Positions 57,114-64,000 of a stretch of 64,000 nt of DNA are shown piece after piece. The notes below the pieces were generated by a model, which saw nothing but the letters and a program-made list of their open reading frames with translations, did no database searches and was not told the DNA's origin. The translations under genes were made by a program, and so were the position numbers. Numbering within the stretch: the stretch's first letter is position 1; every line of letters begins with the position of its first letter. This DNA comes from Chara braunii. Lineage: Eukaryota; Streptophyta; Charophyceae; Charales; Characeae. The DNA lies in the NCBI GenBank assembly GCA_003427395.1, contig BFEA01000242.1, positions 302,845 through 366,844 on the forward strand, written 5' to 3'.

Positions 57114-57660
57114 GGTGCCAAGTCCAGACCTTTGTAAAGGTGGTGCCTTGATGCAGATGAGGACGTGTAGAGACAGAGCTGGAGCTATGTCGTCACAAGT
57201 AAGTCACAGGTAAGTCCCCCTGGCCTCCCCCTCACCTCTTTTTCCCCCTCTCGACTCCTGCTACATCTCGACTGCAGTGCTCTAACTCTTAGCTCGCTCC
57301 CAGCGTTGTTGACTAACTGAAGTCCACCTCCGTAATACCTGAGCACTGCCTACCGACAACTGAGGTGGACCAGCACTGGTCCAGCCTCAGGGGCTGCCTC
57401 GAAGCGAACTGCCGCCTCCACTCGAATCTGGCGCCTAACCATCCTGGTGCCTAAACTGCCCTAGGTACCTAGCGCCTAACAAAATGGCGCCAAAACAGAC
57501 CTCCTGACTCCCGCCTGCCTAACCTGGAGTGGGTCCAAAGATAACCTAGACCCGGTAGTAGACCCTGAAACGACACTGGGCCTAATCCTAACAAACCTCG
57601 GACCTGGCCCTACCCCTCTACCTACTGGTTGGGCCCGTGCGTGCGGTACCGAGAATCCCA
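56284..57660 (-). repeat. 5' LTR of element C
   Basis: Homologous to 45,516-46,528 with extra microsatellite expansion: (CT)n(CA)n at 56,657-56,692 and 56,826-56,912, (CAG)n(AAG)n after 56,997, (CT)n at 57,080-57,112. A ~160-bp segment around 56,570-56,650 is duplicated at 56,730-56,826. It includes a 60-base assembly gap. Confidence 0.85.
56913..56972. other. Assembly gap of 60 N within a (CA)n run
   Basis: Both edges are alternating CA, so the gap is almost certainly unresolved microsatellite. Its true length is unknown. Confidence 0.98.
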
Positions 57661-60600
57661 CACAAGGGTTGTAAGCGCTAATCACAATCTCCTTACTGTT
57701 TTTGTCCACGTTTGCCACCTTCCACAACTTCTCCCTTCTGGTTCTCAACGAACACAATCAGGGAATTATTCCCAGTAGTTATGACTTGCACATGGTCCCC
57801 AGATCATTACCCCTAAACCATTGATCCCAAGTCTGACTCAAACCCTTGGATCAAAAGTTGTCAATGGTAGATACAAACAGATCATCGAAGACGGTAGAGA
57901 CCCTTGGATCCTGCAAGCTTTCCAACAGTTTCAGAATGATCTGTCGAGATATAGTAAGAGGAGAAGGTAGAGGAGGAGGTAAGACTAGTAGGTAAAGTAA
58001 GAGGTGGAGTAGAGGCAGAGTAAGAGATTAAATAGGAGGAAGAGAAGGAGGCAGAGTGTAAGTAGAAGAGGTGTAGGAGAGGGCGGAGTGGAGATTAGAT
58101 AGGAGGTAGAATAGGAGGTTGACAGTGAGTAAAAGAGGTGTAAGAGTGGGCGGACCGGAGGCGTAGGAGAGGGTGGAGGATGATGAGGAGGGGGTTGAGG
58201 TGGTGGAGAACGTGGACGGGTTGTAGTAATAGGTGGAAGAGAAAGAGAAAAGGGGACATACTGTACAGTGAAAAGCATAGTTCAGGAGAGGAGTGTTTTA
58301 AGAACTTGACTGGGATCAAGTTTAACACAGTAGGAAAGAAAACCAGGGGAGAAAACGGGGGCAATTTGGAGTGATGTCAATTGCCAGGAAAATGCAAGGG
58401 TGGAAGGGAGAAAAGATACAAAGAGTCCAGAAAGAAAAGTGAAACAGCGAATCAGGAGTGAGAGGCGGAAACGACCGGTGCAGTATCATAGAATATACAT
58501 ATATGGAAAAATAATTTAATAGGATATAATATAACAACATATTGAGACATATATTCTATCTAATTAAGATTATAACTGGGCACCTGCCCGAGAGACTTCC
58601 CAGTTGCCCAGCAGGGTGAGTCACCCACCTAGTCATGATCCCGAGTCGCCTCAGTGCCCAAGTTTAACTGGGCCTTTTCACACCTGGTAGGCAGCCTAGT
58701 GGTGCTGCACGCCTCCTGGCGCCTTCAAAAGAATGATGATGAATGATGATAATGATGAATGTAACGACCTGCAAAAATGCAGACTCAGAAAACCTGCTGT
58801 TTTCTAAGTTGTGCCATTTGTTTGAGTGACTTTCTAAGAATCCCGTATTCTACTGAGATTTTGAAAGGTGTGTGTGTGTGCGTGTCTGCTGCGCTCCCAT
58901 GTGTTTGCCTGTCTGCATGATTGCATGGCTGTGTGTGTGACCCGCTGGGGTACTTTTGTGCTGGGAAGGCCCATATGCCTGGTACTTACCTGTGGCCATG
59001 TTGGTGTGCCGGCGCAGTAGGGTAGTAGCATAGGAAAGGCCTGAGAAGGCCAAATACATTCAACTAGTGGGTAGCTAGGCAGAAGAAGACAAACCTTGGG
59101 AGGCCAAAGTAGAATTTGGAGTCTTGTAAGCTTTAGAGAAAAAGGTACCAGTCCAAGTAGCCCGAGTCTAGAGCCTGCAGGAGGGGATATAAGATTGTGA
59201 TGATGTTCCCCTCTGAAAGTGGGAGGTGCCGGGAAGACTTGGAGGCCATGCGGCCTTGGAGCAACCGCACGAGGAGGCACTTCTCTGGTACACCTAACCG
59301 GGAGGCGAACTGCTCTGCCTCATTTGCTTGCATGTAGCTTGGGGGCAGGGAGTTGGAGCACCCTCTCAACTGAGGCAGTGCTGAACGGAGGAGGAAGGCG
59401 GTGGCTCCTGGGCTTCACCTAGGCTACGGTCCAAGTACCCAAGAAGGAGGCAGCTAGTAGGGAGGTGAGGAAGGAGGAGGAAGAAGACGGTGAGCAAGGA
59501 GGAGAGCGACAAGGGGGGTTACCTGGCTATGCTGGTCTGCATCTTTGTCTTCTAGGTTGGCACTGCACTTAAAACCCCAGTTGGGGTTGGCACCTACAAG
59601 GAAGACTTCAAGGGTAGTGCTAGGCATGGCGGCCATACTAGGAGGGACAGCAGCTTCGTGTCGTCCTTTGAACATCGGAGCTTCACTCCGTTAGTCCGCC
59701 ATAGCCACCTGCTCAACCAAGTAGGAGAACGATGTATGAGATGGCTATGGTGGACCTATTGAGTGGCCGGCAGTAAGGAATTCAAACAACGGTTCTAGTT
59801 CATTCTTTCATTGTTATTATTATTATTATTATTATGATATAAGAAGAAGTTGGGGGAGCAATTGGAGGTTGAATACGGTGGCGAAATGAAAGGGGATTGA
59901 CAATGGTCTTTGCTGGTGTTCATCGTCTTCTTCTTCCATTCTTATTTCTTCTTTTTCCTTTGTCTATTTCTCTTTCCAAGTTCTTTCATTTCAGTTGCAA
60001 TCGGACAGGTCTTTCTTCGAGTTGTTGCACTCCAAGATAGCCACGATCATAACAATTGCTATCACAGCGGTACTTACCTGCTAGCGAGAGGATGTCTTGT
60101 TGCCCTGACCCTAATACAAGTTGATTAGGGCAAATTACTTTCAGCTTAGGGTTGATTAGTAAGGAAGTGAGGTGGGTAGGTATGTGGGAGCTGCCCCCAC
60201 CTGGACTAGGGCATGTAGGGTCAACATTGACCCTGTCCAGGTTGAGCGAGTGGATGTATGAGATGGCAAGACATAAGGAGTATCAATATGCGGTGTTATG
60301 AGGGATGAGAGAGTGAGTGGAGGTTGACGCCTGCACTCTTAAGCACAAGGGGGACGTCAAGTGCCTGCACGGCTTCTCTCCAAGAACAGAACTTGGTGGT
60401 GAAGTGGCTATGGCAGCACTGAATGAATTCCGAGTTCTTGATTGGTCTTCCACATCGAAGTGGCACGTGACGGTGCACTTTGGTGTAGAGTAGACTCTCC
60501 TGGTTGATACGTGCACTAGAGTACGCGTTGCCAATTGGGGTAAGGAGGACGTATGAGAGGGGGGGAGGTGAGTTATTCTTCATCTCAAGAGTCCACCCAA

Positions 60601-61400
60601 CACAAGTGTCGTGTAACTAAGGGATGCCAATGGTGAGTGCATGGCGCTGCATTGCTTGATGGGTGTGCTGGGGTTCTTTTCCTACTCTCTATGATCTTGG
60701 CGGATGGGAATGTGTTTGTGGACATCCCTCATCTGATGGATAGATGTGAAGTATATAGTTAGCAATGCTTATTCCTTCAATGATGCTTTCATCTCTCCAT
60801 TCTAAATTCGGTTGCACATGAGTAAGGACCACATGTGCTTTGTCTTTCCTTTTCAGTATCCCAGGGAGTTGCTTTGGGATGCATTCTCCCGGAATACAGG
60901 CTCATATCCTGGCACTAAGCCCAGCGCTTGGCTCCCAATTGTCTACTCCTTCGAATCACCATTACTTCAACTGCCATTATTTCCTAAATTGGATCTAGTC
61001 ATTCTCTTTGATCTTGGTTAGATTAAGTAAGAGTAAATCTCATGCGTGATCTGACCGGACCCGTTGGTTAGATCTGACCTTTGTTATTACTTCATTTTTT
61101 GTTGTTGTAGCAATGTACATTCCAAATACATACAAGATGGCACAAAGTGGCGCAGTGGAAGACTTGACGAGAAGATCTGATCTGATCTGAACTGACCCGA
61201 CATCCATCATAGCTGGGGGAGGAGGGAACGCAATCACAAAAGAAAGGTCCCTCCTTCGCACACATACATGGGGAGATACCACGGATGAGAGATGGGGGAA
61301 AGGGGACAAGACGAAGAAGAAGAGGCGAGGGAGTAGACCAAGATCGCAATAGCGAAGTCCCAAAATTAGTCCCTTGCCGAGAGTCCAATCAATGTGTCCC
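57661..61400. other. Region between elements C and D, no gene recognised
   Basis: 57,950-58,220 is purine-rich with loosely repeated AGGTGTAGGAGAGGGCGGA blocks. A (TTA)n run lies at 59,813-59,834. Frames such as 58,834-59,280 (minus) and 60,812-61,021 (plus) show no domain. The left end of the element D LTR may lie inside this stretch, as its boundary is not resolved. Confidence 0.4.
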
Positions 61401-62316
61401 AGAATGTCGAATCAGATCCTGGGCAATGTGCCCAACCTAACCTCTACTTGTATTCCCTACTGATATGCTCTCTTACTCTCGTAGCTGAAGAAGAAGGTAA
61501 GAAAGAGAAGGAAGAAGTAGAAAGGAGAGAGAGAGAGAGATGGAGGAGGAAGAAGAAGAAGATGACATCCTCCTTGCTATCTCACCTGCAGTTAGCTGTC
61601 ACCGTACTGACTGTGGTCTTCGTCGTGTGCAGGTACCACGCGGAGCCCAACTATGGCGCCAGGTAAGTTCGTCGCTTGCATCTAAGGCCTCCGCCTCTCT
61701 CCACTACCTACTCCGCTACTCCCTACTCCGTATCTTGGCGCAGAAATAACGCTGCTTCAACCAACAGCGTGTCGCTCCTCAAGTGAGCTACTTGAACTGT
61801 CCCTGACCAGCCGCTGCCCAGCTATTTGTAGTGCTGGGCCGGCTGGGCCTACCTGATGGTGGCCTCAGAAAACGGCCCAGCTGGTCTGGGTCCCTACCGG
61901 ACGTCCAAACCGTGCTGCTGATGCAGCAAGGCGCAGAAATGTGTCTGACCTAAAAACGGCCCGGTACCTGTGCACCTAGCCCAAGGCGTTGCCTTGGGAC
62001 CTGCAGGACCGAAACGACGACTGTTTGGCGCCAAAATGCGCCTGGCCTCCTTTCGGGCCTGCCTCCGGTGTGCCCAGTCTCAAGGTCCAGCCTTGGGGCT
62101 GCAAGTCCGAAACGGCACCTGATAGACAAGGTAAGACAGCACACACACACACAGAAAGGCAAGTAAACTAAACCTATTCTAACTAGTGTGCTACCTAGGG
62201 CCTGAAGGGCCGCCATGGGCCTCCAGGGCACGTGCTGTATGGTACGCGGCCTAGGGACCCCTCAGCAACCGTCGGGCCCCACAAATGGGGCCCGTGTGCA
62301 AACGCAGCATGCAACA
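61401..62316 (-). repeat. 3' LTR of element D (left boundary uncertain)
   Basis: On the minus strand the LTR starts TGTTGCATGC at 62,316, next to the polypurine tract. Internal blocks resemble the LTR of C, notably a GAGC-rich stretch followed by GGCGCCAGGTAAGT near 61,655-61,668 and the CCGGTACC and GGCGC repeats. The other LTR lies outside the window, so the end near 61,400 is only an estimate. Confidence 0.6.
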
Positions 62317-62330
62317 CCCCCCCCTCCTTA
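62317..62330 (-). promoter_or_regulatory. Polypurine tract of element D
   Basis: The minus strand reads TAAGGAGGGGGGGG immediately before the LTR start TGTTGC. It is almost identical to the tract of element C. Confidence 0.85.
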
Positions 62331-62597
62331 TGAAGTCAAGCCGGGTCGAGGGCGAAGCTGACGATCTGAAGGTGGAACTTGGACGCGGGTGCAACGTGGA
62401 GCCGAAGACGTCGGCTTGCCTTGCAACTTGCGTTCGTAGCACGCGAGGACGTCGGGAGCTGTTGCTTGAAGTTCCGCACGGGTCAGCCATCTATCAGCTC
62501 TATGGGTGTAATATGCAAAATGGATCAAGAATTCATTCGGCATGTTGCCGTGACGTCGCTGGGATATGATGTCACCAACCTCTTGGAAACCGTCCAT
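62331..62597 (-). pseudogene. Element D chromodomain
   Basis: The frame reads EVGDIISQRRHGNMPNEFLI, then HFAYYTHRADRWLTRAELQ and VLACYERKLQGKP. This matches the chromodomain-like tail of gypsy integrases in position and pattern (basic hinge, aromatic-rich strand, Trp, C-terminal helix). It lies directly before the polypurine tract. It is in a different frame from the preceding integrase part. Confidence 0.7.
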
Positions 62598-63437
62598 TTA
62601 AGTTGGGTCTTGCGATCGTCGCCTGGGAAAGTCGTCAAGTTTCGCTGGCGTGTAGAGAGCCAACTTGGACCAGCGACGGGCAAGTGGGCGGGCACCTGAA
62701 TGATAAATGAGGGTCCTTCGGGTGGGTCCCCAGCGGGTGCCACGATCGGCCAAGGCCCCATCGATTTCGAAAGGAGCTTGCGAGAGATATCTTTTCGAGG
62801 CTGAATTCCGCAGCGGAAACCCATACGAGGTCGCCGGCGAGGAACAGACAAGGAAGACGTTAGCGGTTGGCCTGTTGGCGCATGCGTTGCTGCGTCTTTG
62901 ACATCTGGTCGCGTGCCTTGAGAAGAACCTCTTGCATTCGACGAATGAAGAGAAGATGGACGTCGCTCTCGGGCGCCCGTGGGATGATTGTGTCCAAAGG
63001 AGAATTGACCAGCGTAGAGAACCTCGGCGTAGAGAACCTCCTAATCTGCAGATGATCTCCTTGGGGCAACCCTTGGTTTGAATCCAACCGGCGTAGAGAA
63101 CCTCGGCCAACTCTGATGCCTTAGCGTGATAACGGCAAGGCAAAAACATGGCAAACTTGGTGAGTCGGTCAACCACCATGAGAATCCCATCCACGCCTGT
63201 CATGTGCTTGGGGAACGACCCTGTAATGTCCATGGCAATCGCTTCCCTTCGGCGCAAGGGAACCGGTAATGGTCGCAGTTCGTCGTGCGGACGATGATTA
63301 CACGATTTGCAGCGTCGGCAAACCTCGCATGACTCGAAATAGCGAGAGACGTCGTCGAGAAGACCTGGCCACCAAAAGCGCTCGCGCAGTCGGCCAATCG
63401 TGCGATTGACTCCAAAGTGTCCGGTGGCGGGGGCGTC
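62598..63437 (-). pseudogene. Element D integrase
   Basis: The zinc-binding region has TGHFG and CEVCRRCKSC. A TAG at about 63,438 stands right before DAPATGHFG, where the first His of HHCC is expected. The core begins EAIAMDITGSFPKHM with the first catalytic Asp, then GILMVVDRLTKFAMFLPCRY. Around 63,040 the frame is lost through a short duplication (CGGCGTAGAGAACCTC blocks) and the second and third DDE residues fall in other frames. Confidence 0.8.
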
Positions 63438-64000
63438 CTAGAACTCGCCAAGAAGCCTCGTGCGCAAGTGTGAATCTTGCGGCACACAAAGTAGATCCTT
63501 CCCCCGCGAGTGAACGAGCAAGTATCCCTCTTGGATCCGATAGTGCGAAGGCGCCGGATTGGGAGGAACAATTTGCGTACTTGTCGCGAAATTCGTGGTC
63601 GACTTGATAGTCGCGGATGAAATTGTCCCGCAAGTCATCCTCTATCTCGAAGGTCGAGTAGACGGCGGTGCAGTGATCCAAACATCGTGAAAGCGCATCC
63701 GTGAAACGGTTTGACGTCCCCGGAATATAATCGGGAAAGAAGTCGAGCTGGTCGATGAACGCCATCCAACAGGCGATCGTCCTGTTGCCGATGTCTTGGG
63801 TCTTGTAAAAGACCAACGGATTGTTGTCCGTTACCCATCGGAATTGGCGTCGACCAAGGAGGAAGTGCCGCCACCGCTTGAGTGCGTGGACGAAGGCGAG
63901 AAGTTCCTTTTTTGCGTGCATCATGGATTTAATGCTCGACTGGCACTTTCTTTCTGAAGTATTCGACCGGGTGCCAGTCCACGCCATCATGTTGTTCGAG
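63438..64000 (-). pseudogene. Element D RNase H and linker (partial, window edge)
   Basis: The frame 63,298-63,990 contains KKELLAFVHALKRWRHFLLG, FRWVTDNNPLVFYKTQD and IPGTSNRFTDALSR, the C-terminal half of RNase H. The later linker (SHYRIQEGYLLVHSRGKDLL) is in another frame after a shift near 63,590. The upstream part is beyond the window. Confidence 0.8.

Larger units (their letters stand above)
45516..57660 (-). mobile_element. Ty3/gypsy chromodomain retrotransposon C, LTR-flanked
   Basis: A direct-repeat pair (45,516-46,528 and 56,284-57,660) encloses minus-strand gag, protease, RT, RNase H, integrase and a chromodomain-like end in that order. A primer-binding-like site lies inside the right LTR and a polypurine tract inside the left LTR, which fixes the right LTR as 5'. 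At 12.1 kb it is long because 3.2 kb of extra sequence, including minisatellite H5, lies between pol and the 3' LTR. It belongs to a different lineage from A and B (RT block CKLDTQTVKN, PLPRIDELL). No 5-bp target duplication is visible. All genes are damaged. Confidence 0.88.
61401..64000 (-). mobile_element. Ty3/gypsy chromodomain retrotransposon D, 3' part
   Basis: On the minus strand, RNase H, integrase, chromodomain, polypurine tract and LTR follow in order. The element runs off the right edge. It is close to element C in lineage (same polypurine tract, similar RNase H motif VTDNNPLVFYK versus VIDNNPLTYYK) and less decayed in the integrase region. Confidence 0.85.

Noticed and set aside
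61394-61666. Plus-strand 90-codon frame ending in a hydrophobic stretch
   Set aside because: It lies inside the LTR of element D and its middle is a translated GA-rich run; more likely LTR sequence with splice-like signals.

Overview
This window reads as nuclear DNA of a streptophyte (land plant or charophyte alga). The only intact gene is a plant-type ubiquitin-activating enzyme E1 (21,304-24,444, minus). Almost everything recognisable besides it is Ty3/gypsy chromodomain retrotransposon debris, minisatellites and microsatellites. A repeat-bloated charophyte such as Chara is my best guess, from the style of the gypsy polyproteins and the low gene density. I cannot confirm it without a database search.

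Layout. 1-12.5 kb: no gene recognised, but several tandem arrays whose units fold as hairpins (265-560, 2,757-3,110, 9,127-10,400, 10,776-10,966). 12.6-16.1 kb: decayed gypsy element A (plus). 17.9-20.0 kb: a 30-bp minisatellite and a larger ~40-bp minisatellite with a 584-bp higher-order duplication. 21.3-24.4 kb: UBA1 in one exon. 25.2-25.65 kb: a dispersed repeat, present inverted and tandem at 40.9-41.9 kb. 27.08-40.84 kb: composite gypsy element B (plus), in which two complete gag-pol internal regions (B1, B2) lie head-to-tail between one diverged LTR pair, with no LTR between them. 45.5-57.7 kb: element C (minus), with LTR pair, PBS-like site and G-rich polypurine tract recognisable, plus an unusually long 3' region holding a 72-bp hairpin minisatellite. 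61.4-64.0 kb: 3' end of a related element D (minus), cut by the window edge.

Function. UBA1 is the only locus likely to act in the cell, as the entry enzyme of ubiquitin conjugation. Every retroelement copy carries frameshifts, stops or lost catalytic residues, so none should be autonomous. The two most unusual signals are (i) several unrelated arrays in which stem-arm sequences change from unit to unit while arm-to-arm complementarity is kept, and (ii) in B1, an in-frame tandem duplication of the retropepsin domain giving one chain with two lobes, one of which has lost its active-site Asp. The B1-B2 fusion without an intervening LTR and the ambiguous bases confined to the 3' half of UBA1 also deserve a check.
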